A DNA stretch of 15,454 nt from an uncultured Clostridia bacterium (lineage in GTDB: Bacteria; Bacillota; Clostridia; TANB77; CAG-508): the NCBI GenBank assembly GCA_934149155.1, contig CAKPDZ010000033.1:1-15454 (forward strand), written 5' to 3'. The translations under genes were made by a program, and so were the position numbers. Below, in pieces: positions 1 through 6,745 of the stretch. Position 1 is the stretch's first letter. Every line of letters starts with the position of its first letter. A model generated the notes under the pieces. It was not told the DNA's origin. It did no database searches and was given only the letters and a program-made list of their open reading frames with translations.

Positions 1-1
1 T

Positions 2-76
2 AGGGGTATAGTGTCAATGGTAGCACATCGGTCTCCAAAACCGCCTGTGTGGGTTCGAATCCTACTACCCCTGCCA
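2..76 (+). tRNA. tRNA-Trp (anticodon CCA)
   Basis: This is a complete cloverleaf with an encoded CCA end. The acceptor stem AGGGGTA (2-8) pairs with TACCCCT (66-72), followed by discriminator G73 and CCA at 74-76. The D stem is GTGT/GCAC (11-14/23-26, with one G-T pair). The anticodon loop CTCCAAA (33-39) carries CCA at 35-37, which reads the Trp codon UGG. The T stem is GTGGG/CCTAC (49-53/61-65) around loop TTCGAAT. The variable region is only 4 nt. The outermost pair of the anticodon stem is a T28/C44 mismatch, which is unusual, but the rest of the fold is standard. It lies at the window edge, so other tRNA genes may precede it. Confidence 0.96.
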
Positions 77-97
77 ATATAATTGATTTAGGGGCCT

Positions 98-122
98 AAA
101 AACAGATTTTATATCTGTTTTT
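98..122 (+). terminator. AT-rich hairpin after tRNA-Trp, possible first terminator
   Basis: AAAAACAGAT (98-107) pairs perfectly with ATCTGTTTTT (113-122) around a 5-nt loop, and the T-run continues to 123. The stem is weak in G-C pairs and much of the U-tract lies inside it. It may be a weak or backup terminator for the tRNA transcript, or simply an A/T-rich inverted repeat. Confidence 0.5.
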
Positions 123-143
123 TGTGTTAAAATCCAAAAACAG

Positions 144-178
144 AGAAGTTTAGTTTTTAAATAACTAGACTTCTTTTT
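144..178 (+). terminator. Rho-independent terminator of the tRNA-Trp transcript
   Basis: AGAAGTTTAG (144-153) pairs with CTAGACTTCT (165-174, one G-T pair) across an 11-nt loop and is followed by a T-run to 178. It lies about 70 bp upstream of the next gene on the same strand, so it probably separates the tRNA transcript from the peptidase gene. No convincing promoter is visible in the remaining 179-249 stretch. Confidence 0.75.
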
Positions 179-249
179 GCGTGTATGTCATATTTTATTA
201 ATGTGGAATTTTTAAACAATATATTAAATAAAGAAGGGCAGGGAAGCAA

Positions 250-825
250 ATGAACAAATTAATAACAAGAATAATTATATTTGTAGTAATAATATGCTTT
301 TTATTTATACCAACAATGTCAGCAGATACTGAGTTAAAGCCAGTAGAAAAAGGTGAAAAAATTTTTTATGGAAATTTAAGCTTTGCTTGGCCAATACCAG
401 GTTATACGGCAATATCATCACCATTCGGGAAAAGAACTGCGCCAACTTCTGGTGCTTCAACATTTCATAAGGGAACAGATATACCTGCACCAGAAGGAAC
501 AAAACTAATTGCAACCTGTAATGGAGAAATTACATTCATTGGATTTTTAGGTGGAGGAGGTTATACTATAACAATCACAAATGCAGAGGGCTTAAAAATT
601 TCATATTGTCATGTTTCACCAAATTATATTGTGGAGGTTGGACAAGTAGTAGAACAAGGAGAAATAATAGGAAATGTTGGACCTAAATATGTATATGGAG
701 TTGTTGGAAATAATTATAAAGATGCATCTGGGAATCCTACAAATGGTGCAACTACTGGCTGCCATTTACATATAGGTTTCAGAGCAAATGGGGAATATGT
801 GAATCCAATGGATTTCTTAAAATAG
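250..825 (+). CDS. Secreted M23 family (LytM-type) peptidoglycan endopeptidase
   Basis: A zinc metallopeptidase predicted to cut peptide bonds in peptidoglycan outside the membrane. Residues 1-25 form a signal peptide or N-terminal anchor: K3/R7 followed by a hydrophobic core at about 8-20, with possible cleavage after the Ala of TMSA. The mature part is essentially one M23 domain. H73 and D77 (HKGTD) and H174 match the zinc ligands of LytM, and H121 (CHVS) and H172 of CHLH match its catalytic histidines, so the active site looks intact. The stretch between GNVG (141-144) and the HxH motif is about 20 residues longer than in typical LytM domains. There are no SH3 or LysM targeting domains. 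The ribosome binding site is weak (AGGGAAG, 240-246), but no other start preserves the signal peptide. The family call is firm; the exact substrate and biological role are unknown. Confidence 0.9.
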   Translation: MNKLITRIIIFVVIICFLFIPTMSADTELKPVEKGEKIFYGNLSFAWPIPGYTAISSPFGKRTAPTSGASTFHKGTDIPAPEGTKLIATCNGEITFIGFLGGGGYTITITNAEGLKISYCHVSPNYIVEVGQVVEQGEIIGNVGPKYVYGVVGNNYKDASGNPTNGATTGCHLHIGFRANGEYVNPMDFLK

Positions 826-859
826 TCTATTAACTAGATTCAGAATAGAACAATTATAG

Positions 860-888
860 TTTACATATATGGAAAATTATGCTATGAT
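860..888 (+). promoter_or_regulatory. Sigma-A-type promoter for rqcH
   Basis: TTTACA (860-865) and TATGAT (883-888) are separated by exactly 17 bp and lie 22 bp upstream of the rqcH start codon, leaving room for a short leader with the ribosome binding site CGAGGAG (895-901). Confidence 0.75.
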
Positions 889-909
889 ATAGCACGAGGA
901 GATGAGAAA

Positions 910-2625
910 ATGGCATTTGACGGAATTGTAACAAAAGCGATAGTTACAGAATTACAAGAGTTAATAGGAAGTAAAATAGATAAAATACATGAACCAGACA
1001 AAAATACAATAGTGTTAGGATTGTACTTGAATGGTAAAAATTATGCATTAAATATTTGTATAGACTCACATAATTGTAGAATTAATTTAACAACACATCA
1101 AAAGGAAAATCCGTTAGTAGCACCTAATTTTTGTATGTTATTAAGAAAGCACTTATTAGGTGGAAGAATTTCAAATATTTCCATGTTAGGATTAGAGAGG
1201 CTAGTAAAAATAGATATAGAAACAATAAACGAATTTAACGAAATAGAAGTAAAAACATTAATAGCAGAACTTATGGGAAAACATAGTAACATCATACTAG
1301 TTAATCAAAAAGGAAAAATAATAGATTCTATGAGGCGTATAGATTCAAAAAATTCATACAGAGAAATATTACCATCAAGAATATATATTTTACCAAAATC
1401 AGAAAAAGCAGACTTTATGAAAATAAAAGATTTTAATGAATTTGAGGAAAAATTGCATAGCCTTGATGATGATAATAGTTCTGAGGATAGATGGGCTGAA
1501 GATGTAGGTAAAGTCATTGCAAATACATTTACAGGAATTAGTTATACATTTGCAAAATCAGCAGTGAAAGATAGAAAATTGGAACAAACATATCAATATA
1601 TTTGCCAAATAATAAAAGGAAAAGAAAAATTAGAATTCGAGCTTATATATAAAGGGGATAAAGCTTTGGATTATGTTTTAAAATTTGCAGAAGCTGGTGT
1701 TGAGGTAGATAGATGGTCATTTTGCTTAAACAGTTTCATAGATGATTTTTATTTCGAGAGGGAGACAACAGAAAGCTTAAAAAATTACAGAAACACCATA
1801 TTAAGAATGATTTTAGAAACATTAAAAAAATATAATAAACGATTAGAAAATATTAATGTAAAGCTTAAAGAATGTGATGATATGGATAAATATAGACTAT
1901 ATGGAGAATTAATAACTGCTAATTTATATAGATTGTCTAATAAGCATTTAGAAAGTATAGAAGTAGAAAATTATTATGAAAATAATAAGAAAATAAATAT
2001 TCCTATGGATGTAAAATATACACCGAACATAAATGCAAAAAGATATTTCAAAAAATATTCTAAATTAAAAAATGCATTCGAAATTGTAACTAAGCAAAAA
2101 GTTGAAACAGAAAAAGAGCTAAATTATATAGAAAGTATAGTATATGAATTAGAGAATAGTTCATGCATAGAAGATGTTCAAGATATATTCGAAGAAATAA
2201 GTGAAAATGTTGTATTTAAAGAAAGGTTAAAGAAAAAAGAGAAGAAAAAGAAAGTAAGCAAAAAGAAAAAACAAACGAATTTTGCTCCAATTGAATATGA
2301 AGTTGAAGGGTATAAAATTTATGTTGGGCGAAATAATAAAGAAAATGATTGGCTAACATTATCATTTGCAAATAAAACAGATATATGGTTTCATACAAAG
2401 GATATACATGGAAGTCATGTGATTTTAAAAGCAGATGGAAATGTTTCAGATGAAGTTTTAGTTAAATGTGCAGAAATTGCAGCAAAACATAGTAAGGCAA
2501 GAGATTCATCAAATGTTCCAGTAGATTATTGCAAAGTGCAATATGTAAAAAAACCAAATGGAGCAAAACCAGGAATGGTAATTTTTACAAATAACAAAAC
2601 ATTAAATGTAAAGCCACAAAAATAA
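910..2625 (+). CDS. rqcH: RqcH, NFACT-family ribosome quality control factor
   Basis: Bacterial relative of Rqc2/NEMF. In Bacillus subtilis, RqcH binds 50S subunits blocked by peptidyl-tRNA and recruits tRNA-Ala to add C-terminal alanine tails that mark the stalled chain for degradation. Older annotations call it fibronectin-binding protein. The 571 residues match the family length. The NFACT-N domain opens with MAFDG and contains FCMLLRKHL (74-82) and the MGKHSNIIL region. A long helical/coiled-coil part follows at about 290-430, then a lysine-rich linker (441-454, 12 of 14 Lys) and the NFACT-R domain with GRNN, DWLTL and IWFHTKDIHGSHVI. The conserved Asp-Arg pair of NFACT-N appears here as E96-R97 (LERL). 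A promoter and a ribosome binding site immediately precede it. It is probably a single-gene transcript, because the next gene has its own promoter and T-box. Confidence 0.93.
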   Translation: MAFDGIVTKAIVTELQELIGSKIDKIHEPDKNTIVLGLYLNGKNYALNICIDSHNCRINLTTHQKENPLVAPNFCMLLRKHLLGGRISNISMLGLERLVKIDIETINEFNEIEVKTLIAELMGKHSNIILVNQKGKIIDSMRRIDSKNSYREILPSRIYILPKSEKADFMKIKDFNEFEEKLHSLDDDNSSEDRWAEDVGKVIANTFTGISYTFAKSAVKDRKLEQTYQYICQIIKGKEKLEFELIYKGDKALDYVLKFAEAGVEVDRWSFCLNSFIDDFYFERETTESLKNYRNTILRMILETLKKYNKRLENINVKLKECDDMDKYRLYGELITANLYRLSNKHLESIEVENYYENNKKINIPMDVKYTPNINAKRYFKKYSKLKNAFEIVTKQKVETEKELNYIESIVYELENSSCIEDVQDIFEEISENVVFKERLKKKEKKKKVSKKKKQTNFAPIEYEVEGYKIYVGRNNKENDWLTLSFANKTDIWFHTKDIHGSHVILKADGNVSDEVLVKCAEIAAKHSKARDSSNVPVDYCKVQYVKKPNGAKPGMVIFTNNKTLNVKPQK

Positions 2626-2643
2626 AAAATCTATGCAAATTTA

Positions 2644-2672
2644 TTGACAAATAAAAAACAAAGGAATATAAT
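2644..2672 (+). promoter_or_regulatory. Consensus sigma-A promoter of the glyS T-box leader
   Basis: A perfect TTGACA (2644-2649) and a perfect TATAAT (2667-2672) are separated by 17 bp. Transcription should start near 2679-2681, which gives a leader of about 300 nt before glyS. A fully consensus promoter suits a gene controlled mainly at the level of attenuation. Confidence 0.92.
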
Positions 2673-2684
2673 ATGTGCAACAAA

Positions 2685-2904
2685 ATAATTACGAAGAGAA
2701 AGAAAAATTATGTAGGCATACTAGTAGAGAGCTGATGATGGTGGAATATCAGTAGTAAAGACACATAAGGGGAACTTTTGAGTAATATAAATTAAGGTGC
2801 TCGAAATGATTTATTATAAAATTCGAGAAATAGGGTGGAACCGCGGAAAGATACACTTTCGTCCCTAGCAATATATTGTTATTGCTAGGAACGAAGGTTT
2901 TTTT
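2685..2904 (+). promoter_or_regulatory. T-box riboswitch (glycine) controlling glyS
   Basis: The leader senses uncharged tRNA and switches between termination and readthrough. Stem I starts with ATTAC/GTAAT (2688-2692/2782-2786) and AAGAG/CTTTT (2694-2698/2775-2779). Above an internal loop whose 3' strand is GGGGAA (2769-2774) is TTATGT/ACATAA (2708-2713/2763-2768). The apical part has the conserved AGAGAGCTGATG and ATCAGTA segments (hairpin 2732-2736/2748-2752). A stem III candidate is CTCGAA/TTCGAG (2800-2805/2822-2827). The T-box sequence AGGGTGGAACCGCGG is at 2832-2846. Its TGGA bulge complements a 3' UCCA end, fitting the U discriminator of bacterial tRNA-Gly. AGGG (2832-2835) can pair with CCCT (2863-2866) in the antiterminator, which excludes the terminator. 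The specifier is a glycine codon in the GGGGA run, either GGA or GGG; the register is unresolved. Confidence 0.93.
2856..2904 (+). terminator. T-box attenuator terminator before glyS
   Basis: A long stem is formed by CTTTCG.CCCTAGCAAT (2856-2872) and ATTGCTAGG.ACGAAGG (2881-2897), followed by seven T (2898-2904). Its 5' arm contains the CCCT segment needed for the T-box antiterminator, so the two structures are mutually exclusive. Confidence 0.93.
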
Positions 2905-2980
2905 GATTAAAACATTGTAAAAAAGCAGATTTAGTTTCTAGTATGTAAACAAAGTATAAATATATAAGGAGGAATTAATT

Positions 2981-4363
2981 ATGGTAAAATCAATGGACAC
3001 AATTGTTAATTTATGCAAAGCAAGGGGATATATCTATCCTGGATCAGAAATTTATGGAGGTCTTGCAAATACTTGGGATTATGGACCTTTAGGAGTAGAA
3101 TTAAAAAATAATGTAAAAAATTTATGGAGAAAAAAATTCATTCAAGAAAACAAATATAATGTAGGCTTAGATGCAGCAATATTAATGAATCCACAAACTT
3201 GGGTAGCATCAGGACATGTTGGAGGATTTTCAGATCCATTAATAGATTGTAGAGAATGTAAAACAAGACATAGAGCAGATAAACTAATTGAGGAATGGGC
3301 ACATGAAAAAGGAAAAGATATGATTGCTGATGGTATGTCAGACGAAGAATTAGTTAAATTTATAGATGACAACAATATTCCTTGTCCTGACTGTGGAAAG
3401 CACAACTTCACCTCAATACGTAAATTCAACTTAATGTTTAAAACATTCCAAGGAGTTACAGAAGATGCAAAAGCAGAAATTTATTTAAGACCAGAAACAG
3501 CACAAGGAATATTTGTAAACTTCAAAAATGTAATGAGAACAACAAGAAGAAAAATACCAATGGGAATTGCACAAATAGGAAAAGCATTCAGAAATGAAAT
3601 AACACCAGGAAACTTCACATTCAGAACAAGAGAATTTGAACAAATGGAGCTAGAATTTTTCTGCAAACCAGGAACAGATTTAGAATGGCATGCATATTGG
3701 AAAAAATTCTGTGAAGAATGGTTATTAGGATTAGGAATGAAAAAAGAAAATATCCGTTTAAGAGATCATAGCAAAGCAGAATTGTCACATTATAGTAATG
3801 CAACAACAGATATAGAATTTGCATTTCCATTTGGATGGGGAGAATTATGGGGAATCGCAGACAGAACAGACTTTGACTTAAAGAGTCATATGAATATGTC
3901 AAAAGAAGACTTCACATATACAGATGTAGAAACAGGAGAAAAATATATTCCATATTGTATAGAACCATCATTAGGAGCAGACAGAGTAGCATTAGCCTTT
4001 TTATGCAATGCATATGATGAAGAAGAAATTGGAGAAGGAGATACAAGAACAGTATTACACTTACATCCAGCACTAGCACCATTCAAAGTTGCAGTATTAC
4101 CATTATCAAAGAAATTATCAGAAAAAGCAGAAGAAGTTTATACACAATTATCAAAGAAATTTATGTGTGATTATGATGAAGCAGGATCAATAGGAAAACG
4201 TTATAGAAGAGAAGACGAAATAGGAACACCATATTGTGTAACAGTAGACTTTGATACATTAGAAGATAATACAGTAACAGTTAGAGATAGAGACACAATG
4301 GAACAAGTAAGAGTAAAAATAGATGAGCTTGATACTTGGATTAGTAACAAAATCGAATTTTAA
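2981..4363 (+). CDS. glyS: Glycyl-tRNA synthetase, dimeric (alpha2) type
   Basis: Class II aminoacyl-tRNA synthetase that charges tRNA-Gly in the cytoplasm. This is the single-polypeptide homodimeric form, not the two-subunit GlyQS. The 460 residues fit that form. The N-terminus (LCKARGYIYPGSEIYGG...WDYGPLG) is characteristic. C90/C93 and C135/C138 form two CxxC pairs that could bind zinc. Motif 2 is FRNEITPG...FRTREFEQ (203-221), motif 3 is GADRVALAF (332-340), and the C-terminal anticodon-binding domain runs from about 360. The start is fixed by AAGGAGG (2966-2972) 8 nt upstream. Expression should rise when glycyl-tRNA runs low, through the T-box ahead of it. Codons are strongly A-ending (ACA, GCA, CCA, AGA), as expected for a well-expressed gene here. 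A repeat pair begins 10 bp after the stop, with no clear terminator. Confidence 0.97.
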   Translation: MVKSMDTIVNLCKARGYIYPGSEIYGGLANTWDYGPLGVELKNNVKNLWRKKFIQENKYNVGLDAAILMNPQTWVASGHVGGFSDPLIDCRECKTRHRADKLIEEWAHEKGKDMIADGMSDEELVKFIDDNNIPCPDCGKHNFTSIRKFNLMFKTFQGVTEDAKAEIYLRPETAQGIFVNFKNVMRTTRRKIPMGIAQIGKAFRNEITPGNFTFRTREFEQMELEFFCKPGTDLEWHAYWKKFCEEWLLGLGMKKENIRLRDHSKAELSHYSNATTDIEFAFPFGWGELWGIADRTDFDLKSHMNMSKEDFTYTDVETGEKYIPYCIEPSLGADRVALAFLCNAYDEEEIGEGDTRTVLHLHPALAPFKVAVLPLSKKLSEKAEEVYTQLSKKFMCDYDEAGSIGKRYRREDEIGTPYCVTVDFDTLEDNTVTVRDRDTMEQVRVKIDELDTWISNKIEF

Positions 4364-4373
4364 TGCAGATTTT

Positions 4374-4427
4374 GCACATTTAGGACCGGTTCTCTGCCGT
4401 GCACATTTGGGAACGGTTCTCTGCTGT
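4374..4427 (+). repeat. Two tandem 27-bp intergenic repeats (locus A)
   Basis: Unit A1 (4374-4400) and unit A2 (4401-4427) are directly adjacent 27-bp copies that differ at three positions. The shared consensus begins GCACATTT(A/G)GGA(C/A)CGGTTCT and ends CTGC(C/T)GT. The 20-nt core reappears in a second tandem pair at 8466-8529. TGCAC before A2 can pair with GTGCA after it (4426-4430 region), and GGACCGGTTC is close to self-complementary when G-U pairs are allowed. A short T-run follows (4430-4435). The repeat is much richer in G+C than its surroundings. It resembles short extragenic palindromic-type repeats, but I cannot assign it to a named family. Confidence 0.85.
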
Positions 4428-4452
4428 GCATTTTTACGAAAGGAAAAGAAAA

Positions 4453-5157
4453 ATGGAGAATAAAAGAGTAATTATATCAATAATAGTAGTATTAATACTA
4501 ATAATAGGAATAATAAGTGGAACATATTTATTTAGTGGATTTAGCAAGAATCAAGCAAAAATATTAACAGAAGAAACAAACAAAATTTTACAAGCCGACA
4601 TTGCAACTGAAAATATAGATTTTAACATAAAGACATCTAAAAATTATGCAGTAGTTGAAAAAGCTGTTAAAGAATATGTATCAGAGCTTAAGAATATATA
4701 TGTAGAAATAAATGAAATGAATACAGGAATAAATCCTAATAATATTTTTACTGCACAAAATATAGAAGATAAGGATTTAAGTGAAGTTGATGATATAATT
4801 AATGAATATAAAGAAAAAAGCCAAAATGCTATAACAGAATTGGAGAATTTGTTAACAGAAGAAAAAATAGCAGAAAATATTAATAGTAGAGAAATATCAA
4901 CAAGAAAAGATTATTATATAGAATTATATAATTCTATTATGCTTAGTGATGCTATGAAAAAACAATATAATTCATTAGAAGAAAAAATTAAAGACGAAAA
5001 GAGTAAGTTAACAGAGAAAGTGAATCAAATAGATAAAATAGCAGAGTTTTTAAAGAAAAATTCTGATGCTTGGACAATTAAAGATGATAAAATTCAGTTT
5101 ACCAATTTGAATAGAATGACAGAATATTATGGTCTTTTAAATAAGTTGACAGACTAA
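4453..5157 (+). CDS. Membrane-anchored protein of unknown function with coiled-coil ectodomain
   Basis: I do not recognise a family. The 234-residue product has a short positively charged start (MENKR), one hydrophobic segment at about 6-27 (rich in Ile, Val and Leu), and then about 205 polar residues rich in Glu, Lys, Asn and Ile with heptad-like spacing. It is therefore probably a single-pass protein with a helical domain outside the membrane. No lipobox or enzymatic motif is visible. The start at 4453 is chosen because AAAGGA (4439-4444) lies 8 nt upstream. The frame stays open back to a GTG at 4399, but that extension only translates the repeat DNA. It lies between glyS and glmM with no promoter of its own visible, so it may be read through from glyS or together with glmM. 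Confidence 0.8.
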   Translation: MENKRVIISIIVVLILIIGIISGTYLFSGFSKNQAKILTEETNKILQADIATENIDFNIKTSKNYAVVEKAVKEYVSELKNIYVEINEMNTGINPNNIFTAQNIEDKDLSEVDDIINEYKEKSQNAITELENLLTEEKIAENINSREISTRKDYYIELYNSIMLSDAMKKQYNSLEEKIKDEKSKLTEKVNQIDKIAEFLKKNSDAWTIKDDKIQFTNLNRMTEYYGLLNKLTD

Positions 5158-5231
5158 TGAATTGGGTAACCCCAATAACTTAGAAAGGTATACCAATATA
5201 GATACAAAGATAGAAAGGATTGTGAAAATAG

Positions 5232-6596
5232 ATGAGAAAGTACTTTGGAACAGATGGTATTCGTAGAATTGCAAATACAGAGTTATCACCTGAATTAGTA
5301 TATAAAGTTGCAAAGGCAGGGGCATATGTTTTATCAAAACATACTAATAAGGCTCCAACAATATTAATAGGAAGAGATACACGTCTTTCTGGAACACTAA
5401 TTGAAAGTGCCATGGTTGCAGGATTTTTAAGCTATGGTGCGAATGTAAAATTGCTAGAAGTTATTCCAACTCCAGGAGTTGCCTATTTAACAAGAAAACT
5501 TCAAGCTGATGCAAGTGTTGTAATTTCTGCATCACATAATACATTTGAGTTTAATGGAATAAAATATTTTAGTAATAAAGGGATGAAAATTCCAGATAGT
5601 ATTGAAGAAGAAATTGAAGATGTTATGGATTCAGGAAAACTTGATGAATTAACAGCAGTAAGCGAAAAAATAGGTGTTTCTGAAATAAGAACAGATTTAT
5701 TAGAAGAATACGTATATTTCTTTAGAAAAAACTTTGATGATAGTATTGCCAAACTTAATAGGTCTGATTTTAAAGTGGTTATAGATACTGCCAATGGTGC
5801 AACATACAAAGTTGCCGAAAAAGTATTTTCAGTTCTTGGAATAAATCATGTAATTATTAATAACAATCCAAATGGAATTAATATCAATGATGGATGTGGT
5901 TCAACTCATTTAGAAATGTTAAAAGATTATGTTGTAAAAAATAAAATGAGCCTTGGCATTGCTTATGATGGTGATGGTGACAGATGTCTTGCTGTTGATG
6001 AAAATGGTGAAGAAATTGATGGAGATAAATTATTAGCTATAATTTCTAATTATTTAAAAAAACAAGGAAAACTTTCTAAAGATACTATTGTTGCTACGGT
6101 TATGAGTAATTTGGGATTGAACAAATATGCAGAAAAAGAGAATCTAAATTTTGTTCAAACTAAGGTTGGAGATAGATATGTTTTGGAAGAAATGTTAAAA
6201 AATGGCTATAATCTTGGAGGAGAACAATCAGGTCATGTGATTTTATTGGATTATAATCCTACAGGTGATGGGATTTTAACATCATTAATGTTGATTCAAG
6301 CAATATTAGAGAGTGGTAAAAAAGCTTCTGAATTAGGAAATATGGTTCAAAAGTATCCTCAAGTTTTAATTAATGCTAAAGTAGATTCTGATAAAAAATA
6401 CGGATACAAAGATGACGCAGAAATTAAAAATGCAATTGAAGAACTAGAAAAAGAATTTGCAGGAAATGGTAGAGTGTTGATTAGACCATCTGGAACAGAG
6501 CCTCTTGTAAGAGTCATGATTGAAGGAAAAGATAGAATTATGATTGAGCAAAAAGCAAGAAAAATAGCAGATTTGATTGAGTCAAAATGCAAATAA
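5232..6596 (+). CDS. glmM: Phosphoglucosamine mutase GlmM
   Basis: Converts glucosamine-6-phosphate to glucosamine-1-phosphate in the cytoplasm, on the way to UDP-N-acetylglucosamine for peptidoglycan. The 454 residues are normal for the family. FGTDGIR (5-11) begins the alpha-D-phosphohexomutase domain I. The phosphoserine loop is SASHN (99-103), with S101 as the catalytic phosphoserine. The metal-binding loop DGDGDR is at 246-251, GEQSGH is the sugar-binding loop, and RPSGTEP (418-424) is the C-terminal phosphate-binding loop. All catalytic motifs are intact. GAAAGGAT (5213-5220) is the ribosome binding site, 11 nt before the ATG. The 74-bp gap to the upstream gene shows no terminator, so cotranscription is likely. 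Codons include more T-ending forms than in glyS. GlmM is favoured over phosphomannomutase by the FGTDGIRR start and overall length. Confidence 0.95.
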   Translation: MRKYFGTDGIRRIANTELSPELVYKVAKAGAYVLSKHTNKAPTILIGRDTRLSGTLIESAMVAGFLSYGANVKLLEVIPTPGVAYLTRKLQADASVVISASHNTFEFNGIKYFSNKGMKIPDSIEEEIEDVMDSGKLDELTAVSEKIGVSEIRTDLLEEYVYFFRKNFDDSIAKLNRSDFKVVIDTANGATYKVAEKVFSVLGINHVIINNNPNGININDGCGSTHLEMLKDYVVKNKMSLGIAYDGDGDRCLAVDENGEEIDGDKLLAIISNYLKKQGKLSKDTIVATVMSNLGLNKYAEKENLNFVQTKVGDRYVLEEMLKNGYNLGGEQSGHVILLDYNPTGDGILTSLMLIQAILESGKKASELGNMVQKYPQVLINAKVDSDKKYGYKDDAEIKNAIEELEKEFAGNGRVLIRPSGTEPLVRVMIEGKDRIMIEQKARKIADLIESKCK

Positions 6597-6611
6597 TAAA
6601 ACATATTTTGG

Positions 6612-6640
6612 TTGACAGAAAATAGTAATCGAGGTATAAT
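6612..6640 (+). promoter_or_regulatory. Consensus sigma-A promoter for the SSB-like gene
   Basis: TTGACA (6612-6617) and TATAAT (6635-6640) are perfect hexamers with a 17-bp spacer. The predicted start near 6647 leaves a 5' leader of about 100 nt before the gene at 6746. Confidence 0.92.
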
Positions 6641-6651
6641 AATATTAATTT

Positions 6652-6699
6652 ATTGTTTTTTTGATAAAGAACAATTTCTTTATTAGGGCAATTAACAAT
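6652..6699 (+). promoter_or_regulatory. Structured 5' leader of the SSB-like gene
   Basis: The leader can form ATAAAGAA/TTCTTTAT (6664-6671/6676-6683, loop CAAT). ATTGTT (6652-6657) could instead pair with AACAAT at 6670-6675, which breaks that hairpin, or with a second AACAAT at 6694-6699. The pairings are seen in the sequence; a regulatory role is inference, since AT-rich DNA forms such pairs easily. It matches no riboswitch class that I recognise. Confidence 0.3.
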
Positions 6700-6745
6700 A
6701 TTCTACTTTTTAATATATAAAACCCAAATCAAGGAGGAAGAGACA

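Noticed and set aside
910..2625. Annotation as a fibronectin-binding adhesin
   Set aside because: There is no signal peptide or surface anchor, and the NFACT-N and NFACT-R domains identify RqcH. The adhesin name is historical.
4426..4435. Repeat A2 with its T-run as a glyS terminator
   Set aside because: The closing stem is only 5 bp with a loop of more than 20 nt, and the locus B repeats lack a following T-run. It is too weak to call.
5157..5183. Eight-residue frame overlapping the stop of the 4453 gene (TAATG)
   Set aside because: It has no ribosome binding site of its own, and such overlaps arise by chance. It could serve reinitiation, but nothing supports it.
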